A DNA stretch of 64,000 nt from the NCBI GenBank assembly GCA_003148945.1, contig QGGY01000006.1, positions 1-64,000 of the forward strand. The letters run 5' to 3'. The stretch is from Murimonas intestini (GTDB lineage Bacteria; Bacillota; Clostridia; Lachnospirales; Lachnospiraceae). How positions within the stretch are numbered: the stretch's first letter is position 1; each line of letters begins with the position of its first letter. Under the pieces are notes generated by a model, which did not search any database, had not been told where the DNA came from, and was given only the letters and a program-made list of their open reading frames with translations. Below, piece after piece: positions 7,448 through 15,842 of this stretch. The position numbers were made by a program, and so were the translations under genes.

Positions 7448-8650
7448 CTAGTCCACCAGTTTAGGGGCCTCACTGATCTTCCAGGGCAGCCCAAAGCGGT
7501 TCAGGGCATCCATGAAAGGTGTGGGATCAAATTCCTCTACATTGTAAACACCCGGTTTCTGCCATGTCCCATTCATGACAAGCATAGCGCCTATCATGGC
7601 AGGCACGCCTGTTGTATAGGCTACCGCCTGTGAACCTACTTCTTTATAGCATTCCTGATGGTCACAGACATTGTAGATATACAGGTTTCTCTCTTTTCCT
7701 TCGCGCTTTCCCCTGAAGATACACCCGATATTAGTCTTCCCTACTGTCCTCGGTCCGAGAGAGGACGGATCAGGCAGCACCGCCTTCAAAAACTGAAGAG
7801 GCACGATCTGTTTCCCTTCAAATTCAATAGGCTCTATAGAAGTCATCCCCACATTCTCCAGGCAGCGCAGATGGGTCAGATAGCTCTGTCCAAAAGTCAT
7901 AAAGAATCTTATCCGTTTGATCCCCTTTATGTTCAGGGCCAGTGACTCCAGCTCCTCGTGGTGGAGCAGATACATATCCTTCTCACCGATTTCCGGAAAA
8001 TCATAGACCTTTTTGATCTCCATAGGTTCCGTCTCCACCCATCTGCCTTCTTCCCAGTAGCTTCCCTTGGCAGATACTTCCCTGATATTGATCTCAGGAT
8101 TAAAATTTGTGGCAAAAGGATATCCATGGTCGCCTGCATTACAGTCCAGTATATCTATATAATTGATCTCATCAAAATAGTATTTCTGGGCATAGGCGGA
8201 GAATACCCCCGTGACCCCCGGATCAAACCCGCTGCCAAGCAGGGCTGTAATACCTGCCTCCTCGAATTTCTTCTTATAGGCCCACTGCCATTTATATTCA
8301 AATTTAGCCGTATCCTCAGGCTCATAGTTAGCTGTATCCACATAATGTGTCCTGGTCGCCAGGCAAGCATCCATTATAGTCAGATCCTGGTACGGAAGCG
8401 CGAGATTTAAGACAACATCAGGCCGCTCCTTCTCTATGAGAGCTGTCAGTTCCTCTACCTTATCTGCATCCACCTGTGCTGTAGTGATTTTTGTCTTTGT
8501 CGTCCCGTCCAGTTTTGCCTTCAGCGCGTCACATTTAGATTTCGTCCTGCTTGCAATACAGATTTCTTCAAATACTCCGCTGTTCTGGCAGCATTTTTGA
8601 ATAGCCACACCTGCCACTCCGCCGCATCCGATTATTAAAGCTTTTCCCAT
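7448..8650 (-). CDS. Carboxynorspermidine/carboxyspermidine dehydrogenase (saccharopine dehydrogenase family)
   Basis: 400 aa with an N-terminal Rossmann motif (GCGGVAGVAIQKC, residues 8-20) and the LGSGFDPGVTG segment typical of Lys1-like carboxynorspermidine synthases. It joins putrescine (or diaminopropane) to L-aspartate-beta-semialdehyde by NADPH-dependent reductive condensation. The saccharopine dehydrogenase reading is unlikely because the gene is directly coupled to nspC and lies downstream of speD-speA-speE-speB. An AGGAGG site precedes ATG 8650. Whether the diamine is putrescine or diaminopropane cannot be told from sequence; putrescine made by SpeA/SpeB is the obvious local source. 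Confidence 0.88.
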   Translation of the reverse strand: MGKALIIGCGGVAGVAIQKCCQNSGVFEEICIASRTKSKCDALKAKLDGTTKTKITTAQVDADKVEELTALIEKERPDVVLNLALPYQDLTIMDACLATRTHYVDTANYEPEDTAKFEYKWQWAYKKKFEEAGITALLGSGFDPGVTGVFSAYAQKYYFDEINYIDILDCNAGDHGYPFATNFNPEINIREVSAKGSYWEEGRWVETEPMEIKKVYDFPEIGEKDMYLLHHEELESLALNIKGIKRIRFFMTFGQSYLTHLRCLENVGMTSIEPIEFEGKQIVPLQFLKAVLPDPSSLGPRTVGKTNIGCIFRGKREGKERNLYIYNVCDHQECYKEVGSQAVAYTTGVPAMIGAMLVMNGTWQKPGVYNVEEFDPTPFMDALNRFGLPWKISEAPKLVD

Positions 8651-8722
8651 TTTTTAATCCTCCTGTTATTTGTAGATTCGTAAATGTTAAGTACCTTCAC
8701 AGTTTCATAGATTCAATGATCC

Positions 8723-9580
8723 TCATACTCTCAGCATAAGCAGAAGCTCTCTCAGCACCTTGCATGCTACAGCTGTAGACACGCCGCTTGCATCGTATGA
8801 GGGGCACAGCTCATTCACGTCACATGCTTTCACATCCGCCATCCTGCATACTTTGCCCAGGGCCTCCAACAGCTCAGTGAAAGTGACGCCTCCCGCTTCG
8901 GGAGTTCCTGTTCCCGGAAATACTGACGGGTCCAGCACATCCAGATCCACAGTCAGATAAACCGGCTTTCCCTGTATACTTTCAAGGCATTTTTCCAGGC
9001 CGTCAAAATCAAACTTTCTCATTTCCACATGACCCTCTTGTGCCCACATAAATTCTGACCTGTCGCCCGATCTGATTCCAAACTGATGTATCCTGCCATC
9101 TCCTGTCAGTTCCCAGCACCGTCTGAGGACACAGGCGTGTGACAGCCCGGCTCCCAGATAATCTTCCCTCAGGTCTGCATGGGCGTCAAAATGAATAATA
9201 TGCAGATCAGGATATTTACTCAGCGCTGCCTTAAATGCACCAAGTGTGACCAGGTGCTCCCCTCCTATCATCACCGGCAGCTTTCCGTCCTCCAGTATGA
9301 TCCCGGCTCTTTCCTCTATATCCTTAAGCGCCATTTTCGCATCCCCTATGCACAGCTCCAGATCCCCGCTGTCAAACACAGCCGCATCCTCCAGATCCCT
9401 GTCCAGATAAGGACTGTAAGTCTCCAGACCAAAGGAATCAGCCCTCATGGCCCTGCTTGCAAATCTGGTCCCGGGCCTGAAGGAAGTGGTGGAATCAAAA
9501 GGAGCTCCGAAGATCACGATCTTCGATTCCTCATAACTGGCGTCACATCCTATAAAATTCTCAATATTCCTATTCAACAT
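8723..9580 (-). CDS. speB: Agmatinase / ureohydrolase (arginase family)
   Basis: 285 aa. Binuclear manganese motifs are present: GGEH at 106-109, DAHAD at 132-136 and a DLDVLDP motif in the last third. Agmatinase hydrolyses agmatine to putrescine and urea. Its start overlaps the end of speE by 11 bases, so the products are made together. Because it sits directly after spermidine synthase, it could instead act on N1-aminopropylagmatine, as in the route known from Thermus and cyanobacteria; sequence alone does not separate these activities. Confidence 0.87.
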   Translation of the reverse strand: MLNRNIENFIGCDASYEESKIVIFGAPFDSTTSFRPGTRFASRAMRADSFGLETYSPYLDRDLEDAAVFDSGDLELCIGDAKMALKDIEERAGIILEDGKLPVMIGGEHLVTLGAFKAALSKYPDLHIIHFDAHADLREDYLGAGLSHACVLRRCWELTGDGRIHQFGIRSGDRSEFMWAQEGHVEMRKFDFDGLEKCLESIQGKPVYLTVDLDVLDPSVFPGTGTPEAGGVTFTELLEALGKVCRMADVKACDVNELCPSYDASGVSTAVACKVLRELLLMLRV

Positions 9581-10421
9581 CTCTTAAGAGCTCCTCCACA
9601 TAATATGGCAGCGCAAATGCTCCTGCATGCAGCTGCGTAGTATAATAACGTGTTGACAGGCCCAGCATATTCCAGGCTACTGCATTCAGGTTTCTCACCG
9701 GATGGTATTTTTTTGATGCAAACCCGAACAGCCAGTGGCCTGAAGGATACGTGGGGATATGTGCCTGGTACACCCTGCTGATGTCAAAGCTCTCCACGAT
9801 CCTCTTGTGCGCGCGCTGCATAGCCACCGCATCATCTTCGTAGAATGGACTCTCATGCTGGTTTACCATGATGCCGTCTTCCCGGAGCGCTTTATAACAG
9901 TTCCCATAAAATTCCTTCGTGAACAGGCCTTCCCCCGGGCCAAAGGGATCTGTAGAGTCCACTATGATAAGATCATACTCATTCTCAACAGAACGCACAA
10001 ATTTAAGTCCATCCTCATAATGTATGCTGACTCTGGGATCATCCAGCCGGCAGGCTGTCCGGGGCAGATATTTCCTGCACACTTCCACAACAAGAGGATC
10101 TATCTCCACCATGTCAATATGCTCCACCCCATGATATCTTGTCAGCTCCCTGATCACCCCTCCGTCCCCGGCGCCGATCACAAGCACTCTCTTTACACCC
10201 GGGTGGACAGCCATGGGAACATGCGTGATCATCTCATGATAAATAAACTCATCCTTCTCTGTCAGCATCATATACCCGTCCAATGTGAGAAACCTGCCGA
10301 ATTCTTTAGAATCAAATACATCGATCCTCTGGAATTCACTCTGTGCGCTGTAAAGCTGGCGGTCCACCCTGATAGAAAACTTTACGTTTGACGTATGCCT
10401 TTCTGTAAACCACAATTCCAT
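9570..10421 (-). CDS. speE: Spermidine synthase (polyamine aminopropyltransferase)
   Basis: 283 aa. The aminopropyltransferase motifs are clear: GAGDGG at 83-88 for decarboxylated SAM binding, an EIDP block near 106-109, and DSTDP at 155-159 with the catalytic aspartate. It transfers an aminopropyl group to putrescine (or possibly agmatine) and releases 5'-methylthioadenosine, the substrate of the salvage operon at 23-34 kb. An AAGGAG site precedes ATG 10421. It follows speA after a gap of about 200 bases filled mostly by a palindromic insertion, and overlaps speB. Confidence 0.92.
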   Translation of the reverse strand: MELWFTERHTSNVKFSIRVDRQLYSAQSEFQRIDVFDSKEFGRFLTLDGYMMLTEKDEFIYHEMITHVPMAVHPGVKRVLVIGAGDGGVIRELTRYHGVEHIDMVEIDPLVVEVCRKYLPRTACRLDDPRVSIHYEDGLKFVRSVENEYDLIIVDSTDPFGPGEGLFTKEFYGNCYKALREDGIMVNQHESPFYEDDAVAMQRAHKRIVESFDISRVYQAHIPTYPSGHWLFGFASKKYHPVRNLNAVAWNMLGLSTRYYTTQLHAGAFALPYYVEELLRDVE

Positions 10422-10467
10422 ATACTGTTCTCCTTTCTTTTATGGGATCATATATGTCATATCTGCG

Positions 10468-10631
10468 TAGAGCGTGTTTGAAAAATGCTTTCCGTGAGAT
10501 GTGCGTCACAGTTTGTGGGAGATTTGTCCCGAATGAAGGAGGCGTAGCGGGCTACGTCGACTGAATGAGGGGCAAATATACCGCAAGGTGGGGCGTGCAG
10601 ATCGCGGGAATGATTTTTCAAACAGGCTCTA
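10468..10631. mobile_element. MITE-like palindromic element between speA and speE
   Basis: About 160 bp with terminal inverted repeats. The left end starts TAGAGCGTGTTTGAAAAAT and the right end, read inwards, starts TAGAGCCTGTTTGAAAAAT, so 18 of the first 19 bases match. Both ends carry a TA that could be the target duplication typical of IS630/Tc1-type transposition. The interior forms further hairpins, such as CGTAGC/GCTACG near 10542-10556, and has no coding frame. The right end supplies the last codons and the stop codon of speA. Confidence 0.7.
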
Positions 10632-12069
10632 GAACATTCAGCAGCCTGATCTTAGGATCCTCAGGTCCTGTCAGCTGGCAGCCCTTTTCCCTGGCATAGC
10701 TGATATATTCCAGGATCTCCTGTGTGATCCTCTCACCAGGAGCCAGGATGGGGATGCCAGGCGGATAGCACATAACAAACTCACTGCATACGCGCCCCGC
10801 TGTTTTTTCTATAGGCAGCTGCTCCTTAGGCGCATAGAAAGCCTCCTGGGGAGACACTGCCACCTGCGGGTTTATGTATTCCTGGGTCATCATCCCGTTT
10901 CTGCTTTTTCTGCAGAGCCTTTTGATCTCCGCAAGGGCACTGGCCAGCCTCTCTATATCCTGTTTTCTGTCTCCTATGGAGATGTAGGCCAGGATATTGC
11001 CGATATCCCCGAACTCGATCTGGATATCATAATCATCTCTTAAAATATCATACACTTCTATGCCGGCCAGCCCAATGTCCAGTGTATATACAGACAGCTT
11101 GGTCACGTCAAAATCAAATATGCTGTCCCCGTTTATCAGTTCCCTGGAATACGCGTAATATCCTCCTATCCTGTTGATCTCATCTCTGGCATAGCCAGCC
11201 AGCTCTGCCACATGCCGGAATATCTCCCGGCCGTTCATAGCCAGGTTCCTCCTTGATATATCCAGGCTTGACAGCAGCAGATACGAACCGCTCGTAGTCT
11301 GGGTCAGGTTGATGATCTGGTGGACATAGCCCGGATTCACATTCTCGCCTGACAGCAGCAGTGAGCTCTGTGTCAGGCTTCCCCCTGATTTGTGCATGCT
11401 TACTGCCGCCATATCTGCACCGGCCCTCATGGCAGCCGGAGGCATATTCTCCCCAAAATAAAAATGTGTCCCGTGGGCTTCATCAGCCAGCACCAGCATG
11501 TTATGCCTGTGGGCAAGTTCAATGATCGATGTGATATCAGAACAGATACCATAATATGTGGGATTATTGACAAGTACTGCCACGGCATCGGGATTTTCCT
11601 CTATGGCCTGCTCGACCTGGGGCACCTTCATCCCCAGAGCAATGCCAAGTCTCCGGTCCACATCAGGATTCACATAGACAGGAACAGCCCCGCAGAGAAC
11701 AAGCGCATTGATGACGCTGCGGTGGACATTCCTGGGAAGTATTATTTTATCCCCTCTTTTACACGCAGTCAGCACCATGCTCTGTACTGCTGAGGTGGTG
11801 CCCCCCACCATCAGAAAAGCATGTGCTGCTCCAAATGCGCTGGCTGCGAGCTCCTCCGCCTCCTTTATCACAGACACAGGGTGGCAGAGGTTATCCAGAG
11901 GCTTCATGGAATTAACATCTATAGACAAACACCGCTCACCTAAAAAATCTCTCAGTTCCCTGTTTCCCTTGCCGCGCTTATGTCCCGGGACATCAAAGGG
12001 CACTACCCTCATTTTCCTGAACTTTTCCAGCGCCTCATAGATAGGCGCCCTTTCCTGTGTAAGGCTCAT
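10618..12069 (-). CDS. speA: Arginine decarboxylase (Orn/Lys/Arg decarboxylase, fold I)
   Basis: 483 aa, of the shorter Gram-positive type. Residues visible: PGHKRG at 28-33, DEAHG at 196-200 and the PLP lysine K227 in SMHKSGGS. Conversion of arginine to agmatine is inferred from its operon with agmatinase and spermidine synthase; lysine or ornithine specificity is possible on sequence alone. The start has a GGGGAG site. Its final residues Glu-Pro-Val and the stop codon lie inside the terminal repeat of a palindromic insertion, so the original C-terminus was probably different. Confidence 0.88.
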   Translation of the reverse strand: MSLTQERAPIYEALEKFRKMRVVPFDVPGHKRGKGNRELRDFLGERCLSIDVNSMKPLDNLCHPVSVIKEAEELAASAFGAAHAFLMVGGTTSAVQSMVLTACKRGDKIILPRNVHRSVINALVLCGAVPVYVNPDVDRRLGIALGMKVPQVEQAIEENPDAVAVLVNNPTYYGICSDITSIIELAHRHNMLVLADEAHGTHFYFGENMPPAAMRAGADMAAVSMHKSGGSLTQSSLLLSGENVNPGYVHQIINLTQTTSGSYLLLSSLDISRRNLAMNGREIFRHVAELAGYARDEINRIGGYYAYSRELINGDSIFDFDVTKLSVYTLDIGLAGIEVYDILRDDYDIQIEFGDIGNILAYISIGDRKQDIERLASALAEIKRLCRKSRNGMMTQEYINPQVAVSPQEAFYAPKEQLPIEKTAGRVCSEFVMCYPPGIPILAPGERITQEILEYISYAREKGCQLTGPEDPKIRLLNVLEPV

Positions 12070-12087
12070 CCGTCTCCCCTTCTTTCC

Positions 12088-12861
12088 CTATCTCTCAACA
12101 GTATAGAGATTTCTGCCGCTGAATATCTCTATCATCTCCTGCCGGAGATTTTTTGTTATCTCCAGCCGGACCCTGGGCGGCAGCTCGTAGATATCTGTGT
12201 TAAACAGATAGTTCTGCAGATCCACGTCCTTTATCAGCATTTTTGTGTGGAACAGCTTTGCCTCGTAGACATTGATATCCACTGCGTCATACCGCTCCAG
12301 TATTCCCCCGTCTATATAATTCTGAATAGATGTGATCTCATGGTCCATAAAGAGCTTCTGGCCTTCCATATCCCTTGTGAACCCCCGCACCCGGTAGTCC
12401 ATGGTGATAATATCCGAGTCAAAGCTTCCTATCAGGAAATCAAGTGTGGACAGCGGCGTGATCTCACCGCATGTGGCCACATCTATATCTACCCTGAAAG
12501 TGGCAATGCTTGTATCAGGATGATATTCCGGGTATGTATGCACTGTGACATGGCTTTTGTCCAGATGGGCAACGACCGTATCCGTATTCACAGGTATCAT
12601 TGATTCATCCGCGATCAGCAGTGTCACGCTCGCCCCCTGAGGGTCATAGTCCTGGCTGGATATGTTCAGCACTTTTGCGCCTATCATATCAGATACATGT
12701 GTCAGTATCTTAGTCAGACGCTCCGAATTATACTGTTCATCAATATAAGCGATGTAATCTCTCTGCTCCCTTGGAGATTTTGCATAGCAGACATCATAGA
12801 TGTTAAAACTCAATGATTTCGTCAGGTTATTAAAACCATACAGCCTCAGCTTTTCCTTCAT
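12088..12861 (-). CDS. speD: S-adenosylmethionine decarboxylase proenzyme
   Basis: 257 aa, of the longer E. coli-like class. The self-cleavage site is K102/S103 in [13 protein letters not shown]; the serine becomes the pyruvoyl group. The product, decarboxylated SAM, feeds SpeE. Start chosen at ATG 12861 because AAAGGAG ends 5 bases before it; the frame continues upstream to 12912 through the terminator hairpin, which is not credible coding. First gene of the operon speD-speA-speE-speB-dehydrogenase-nspC, and only about 37 bases downstream of an intrinsic terminator, so its expression should depend on read-through. Confidence 0.9.
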   Translation of the reverse strand: MKEKLRLYGFNNLTKSLSFNIYDVCYAKSPREQRDYIAYIDEQYNSERLTKILTHVSDMIGAKVLNISSQDYDPQGASVTLLIADESMIPVNTDTVVAHLDKSHVTVHTYPEYHPDTSIATFRVDIDVATCGEITPLSTLDFLIGSFDSDIITMDYRVRGFTRDMEGQKLFMDHEITSIQNYIDGGILERYDAVDINVYEAKLFHTKMLIKDVDLQNYLFNTDIYELPPRVRLEITKNLRQEMIEIFSGRNLYTVER

Positions 12862-12898
12862 CTTTTCTCCTTTTATGTGCATGCACGCTCTGTGTACC

Positions 12899-12945
12899 AA
12901 AAAAAGACACAAATGACTGGCATTAAATGCCCGTCACTTGTGTCT
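12899..12945 (-). terminator. Intrinsic terminator in the speD leader (candidate attenuator)
   Basis: On the minus strand a 19-bp stem (arms 12945-12926 and 12923-12905, one mismatch and one G-U pair) with a 3-base loop is followed by seven T. Between the T-run and the speD start there are only about 37 bases, with no recognisable promoter. On the plus strand there is no T-run after the stem, so it acts leftwards only. Confidence 0.9.
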
Positions 12946-13261
12946 CAGACTTTCTCCGTTATTTTAAGATACTGCCGTATACCGGCCTGATCTGGTATTC
13001 AGGATATAGAATGAAGAATTAGAGTCTATATAGCAAACAATTTACTTTTACTACTCTTATTGACCGTTTCACAAGTTGACGTGCATCATGCACCGGTTAT
13101 GAGTAACCAACTTATAAAATTTGAGCTTTTAACTCAATCAATAAGGCGGTATAGATCCGCCACTCGGCAGTTGACCCGGCTGTCCGTATGGCCTTAACTC
13201 CGAAGAGTGGTCAGTAATTATTTGCATGGAAAGCTCTAATCCAGGAACTATCTTCCATACA
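12899..13261 (-). promoter_or_regulatory. Structured 5' leader RNA of the polyamine operon (candidate riboswitch/attenuator or sRNA)
   Basis: About 360 nt of non-coding RNA expected from the promoter at 13268-13296. Helices readable in order: ATGGAA/TTCCAT; TGACC/GGTCA enclosing a UUCG hairpin (ACTC/GAGT) and a GGC/GCC hairpin; GGCGG/CCGCC (13145-13161 region); TTGAG/CTCAA; and AAGTTG/CAACTT (13113-13108 with 13078-13073) enclosing GTTA/TAAC and GTGCA/TGCAC hairpins. The 3' strand of the last helix extends to CGTCAACTTGTG (13081-13070), which can pair with CACAAGTGACG (12942-12932) in the 5' arm of the terminator, with one bulged A. That gives mutually exclusive structures. I do not recognise the family; a known large Firmicutes ncRNA class cannot be excluded. 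Confidence 0.7.
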
Positions 13262-13267
13262 TCTGTT

Positions 13268-13296
13268 AACTTATCACACACTAAATTAGATGTCAA
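13268..13296 (-). promoter_or_regulatory. Promoter of the speD leader
   Basis: On the minus strand, TTGACA (13296-13291) and TAAGTT (13273-13268) have a 17-base spacer. The predicted start is near 13261, just before the first helix of the structured leader. It lies just downstream of the stop codon of the preceding gene (13317). Confidence 0.75.
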
Positions 13297-13316
13297 TATT
13301 TATTTTTACAGATATG

Positions 13317-14843
13317 TTATTCTGCTTTTCTTCTCTTTTTCCCGCTTGTAAATATAAGCTCTTCCAGCTTCCTTCTCATATCCCTCTTCTTTTCCCTCAG
13401 TATGGCCTTTCTCACACTCGTATACAGCTGCGGATATGCATGCCTTAATGATTCTTCCTTATCCAGCATCCAGATCTCCAGGACTACGAGCGCGATCTTC
13501 CTGCTGGAAGAGGCCGGTGAGACAAACGCGCACTGGAGCAGCCTTATTCCCTTTCCCGGATGCAGCCCCAGAAGACTTGTGATAAAGTTCAGCCTCTGGT
13601 ACAGCTTATAATTAGCTTCAAAATACCATCTGCCGCCCATGCCCTGCTCCATCTCTTCCAGCGGAAGCCTCTCCTCAAAGAGGGAAACACATTCGTCTAC
13701 CATTTTATTTTTTGCCATCAGATTCTGGCACAAATAAAAATACCTGTCAAACTCTTCCTGCATCAGCTCAAATACAAAAGGAGCATAATCTATGTCCAGG
13801 TAAGTTGCGGCGCCAAAGCCTGCCCCCCGGCAGAGCCCTTTGCTGATGATCTCACGTCCCAATGTCTGCTCCATCAGCTCTCTTGCCAGTCCCAGGCATA
13901 CGGCCCAGCCTTCACCCTCCTTTTTTTCCGCATAGAGGGCAATCTTAGCTATCACATCAAAGCCTTCCGCAGAAGGGATAAATTCCTTCCGCCTCCAGAG
14001 ATATGCTAAAAGCATGGGGACCGGTTCAGGATAGAGTGAGATTCCCTTTAACTGGCTCTCATCCATGATCCCTCCGATAATCATCTCCGCCCCATTCACC
14101 TCTTCTCTGGAAATGTTCTCCCTTGAGAGATATTCTGCCAGATCCACTTTTCTGGCACAGTCCAGAGCCAGGAAGGCTGAGCCTGCAGAACAGATGCAGC
14201 CCTCCGTGACGATCCATCGTTTCATGACCTCAGTTTCCGGCCTGAGAAGCCTGACAGCATAAGTCTTCCCCCATCCTCTCAGCTTTTGGGCCAGTCTGAA
14301 AATCTCATCATTGCTGTTCTTCCATCTTCCCATCAGATAGAGGCAGTAGAATGTAAATTCTTCACACACTGCAAGGCAGCGGATCACTTTTACCAGTTCC
14401 GGATTAGCTCCTGTATCCAGCACCTCCATAAACACAAGTCCAAATTTGACTGTTTCCGCATTGTCTGACTGTGTAATAATATTCCAGCAGAAGTTCATGA
14501 CATGCTTCAGATACATTGTCTGACCGTTGATCCATTTTCTGAACGGCTCCATGATGGGCAGACATTTATATTTCCTGAAGTACCTCTCTGCCTTTATGGA
14601 AGCTTTCTTTATATTGCCCTGGCCCACTGCCTTTATCACACCCTTTACAGGCCCGAATGGCTGTTCCGGTATCAATGCCGGCTGATAGTGCAAACGGCTG
14701 TCATAGGCGCCGTCCACATAACACAGATACCATTCCAGATGATTTACATGCAGCCCAAAGCCTTTTGGAAGACTTCCATCCTCCAGCACTGCCTCCCTTA
14801 TCCTCTTGTAAATAGCCGGATTTTTGTTATTTTTCCAACTCAC
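13317..14843 (-). CDS. Unidentified 508-aa helical protein
   Basis: 508 aa, not assigned to a family. It appears almost wholly alpha-helical and cytoplasmic: no signal peptide, no clear membrane span, many Leu/Glu/Lys helices, and a strongly basic C-terminus (residues about 475-508, rich in KKR). Trp and Tyr are frequent in the first 130 residues. The layout resembles a repeat solenoid, but no repeat unit can be defined by eye. Translation appears to begin at GTG 14843, preceded by GGGAG at 10 bases. It stands alone: terminator-like hairpin upstream at 14875-14909, speD leader promoter downstream. No catalytic motif is visible and I give no function. It may be a lineage-specific Lachnospiraceae protein. 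Confidence 0.6.
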   Translation of the reverse strand: MSWKNNKNPAIYKRIREAVLEDGSLPKGFGLHVNHLEWYLCYVDGAYDSRLHYQPALIPEQPFGPVKGVIKAVGQGNIKKASIKAERYFRKYKCLPIMEPFRKWINGQTMYLKHVMNFCWNIITQSDNAETVKFGLVFMEVLDTGANPELVKVIRCLAVCEEFTFYCLYLMGRWKNSNDEIFRLAQKLRGWGKTYAVRLLRPETEVMKRWIVTEGCICSAGSAFLALDCARKVDLAEYLSRENISREEVNGAEMIIGGIMDESQLKGISLYPEPVPMLLAYLWRRKEFIPSAEGFDVIAKIALYAEKKEGEGWAVCLGLARELMEQTLGREIISKGLCRGAGFGAATYLDIDYAPFVFELMQEEFDRYFYLCQNLMAKNKMVDECVSLFEERLPLEEMEQGMGGRWYFEANYKLYQRLNFITSLLGLHPGKGIRLLQCAFVSPASSSRKIALVVLEIWMLDKEESLRHAYPQLYTSVRKAILREKKRDMRRKLEELIFTSGKKRRKAE

Positions 14844-14874
14844 AACTGTCTCTCTCCCTTATGCCAAGTATACC

Positions 14875-14909
14875 AAAAAGGGGAACACATTCAGCGGGCT
14901 CCCCTTTTT
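14875..14909 (-). terminator. Intrinsic terminator after the DMT transporter gene
   Basis: Perfect inverted repeat AAAAAGGGGA (14875-14884) and TCCCCTTTTT (14900-14909) with a 15-base loop, 12 bases after the stop codon of the transporter gene. The arm ends in T5 on both strands, so it could work in both directions. Confidence 0.8.
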
Positions 14910-14921
14910 GACTGTAGCGGA

Positions 14922-15812
14922 TCATCGCCCGCATGCTTCCTTTCTCAGAAAATTAAGCTTTGTCTCTGAAATAATGATTGCCGCAAATATCAGTACAAAT
15001 CCAGCCGCCAGCCTGACCGTCAGCTCTTCTCCGTAGAATATCACTGAGAAGAACACCCCGAACACAGATTCCAGACTGAGTATGATCGACGCGGCTGCGG
15101 GGTGGGTATACTTCTGTCCTATATTCTGCAGCAGGAGCGCAAGTGCGGTACACCCTAAAGCTAAGAATAGTATAGCCCCTATTGTGCTTCCTGTCAAAGT
15201 CTCCGGGAAAGGTTCCGCCGCAAGAGTCACGACCCATGCCGCCAGTGCCGCGAAGCCAAACTGAAGTATGGAGATGAGGACAGGATCTTTGTCTTTTGCC
15301 AGTTTTGCAACCATGACGATATGCAGGGCATAGAAGAATCCGCCCAGGAGCGTCAGGGCATCCCCCATCCTGATTGAAAATCCTTCCGTCAGGGATACAA
15401 GCCCGATCCCTGTGAGACACAGGGCGGCTGCAGCCATATTATAGATATCAGGGCGTGTTTTATTGACTATCCAGAACAGGAATGGAACAATTACACAGTA
15501 GACTGCTGTCAGAAAAGCATTTTTTCCGGGAGTGGTATCTGTGATCCCGATCGTCTGGCTGGAGTAAGCCGCAAACAGGCAGAGGCCTATAACGGCACCC
15601 TGCCAGATATATTCTTTGTTCAGTTTCTTAAGCCTTTTCCTGAAAATCAGGGCGAGCGCCAGACAGCCAATGGTAAACCTGACTGCAAGGAGAAAATTAG
15701 GCGGTATCGTATTTACAGTATCCTTTACAACAAAAAAGGAACTCCCCCAGATAAGCGCTGCTGCAAACAGCGCCGCTCTGGAGAGTATATTTATTTTCTT
15801 TTGTCTTTCCAA
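14922..15812 (-). CDS. DMT-superfamily transporter (EamA)
   Basis: 296 aa with about ten hydrophobic segments arranged as two EamA repeats (about 12-140 and 155-288), typical of drug/metabolite exporters. ALIWGSSFFVVKD at 17-29 is the usual start of the first EamA repeat. Substrates of this family include amino acids, nucleotide sugars and purines, and cannot be predicted here. The gene begins with TTG 15812, preceded by GAGG at 8 bases; no in-frame ATG lies near. Upstream it is 30 bases from the fructose-bisphosphatase stop, so they may be co-transcribed. Confidence 0.85.
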   Translation of the reverse strand: MERQKKINILSRAALFAAALIWGSSFFVVKDTVNTIPPNFLLAVRFTIGCLALALIFRKRLKKLNKEYIWQGAVIGLCLFAAYSSQTIGITDTTPGKNAFLTAVYCVIVPFLFWIVNKTRPDIYNMAAAALCLTGIGLVSLTEGFSIRMGDALTLLGGFFYALHIVMVAKLAKDKDPVLISILQFGFAALAAWVVTLAAEPFPETLTGSTIGAILFLALGCTALALLLQNIGQKYTHPAAASIILSLESVFGVFFSVIFYGEELTVRLAAGFVLIFAAIIISETKLNFLRKEACGR

Positions 15813-15842
15813 TGGATTATCCTCACAACTTTAATTCTTTCA

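Noticed and set aside
12862-12912. Upstream start of speD within the leader
   Set aside because: These codons lie in the terminator hairpin and T-run; AAAGGAG directly before 12861 decides the start.
12899-13261. Assignment of the speD leader to 6S RNA, RNase P RNA, SRP RNA or tmRNA
   Set aside because: The multi-branched layout does not fit the long single hairpin of 6S, and the conserved blocks of RNase P, SRP and tmRNA are absent. Another orphan class such as raiA could not be ruled in or out by eye.
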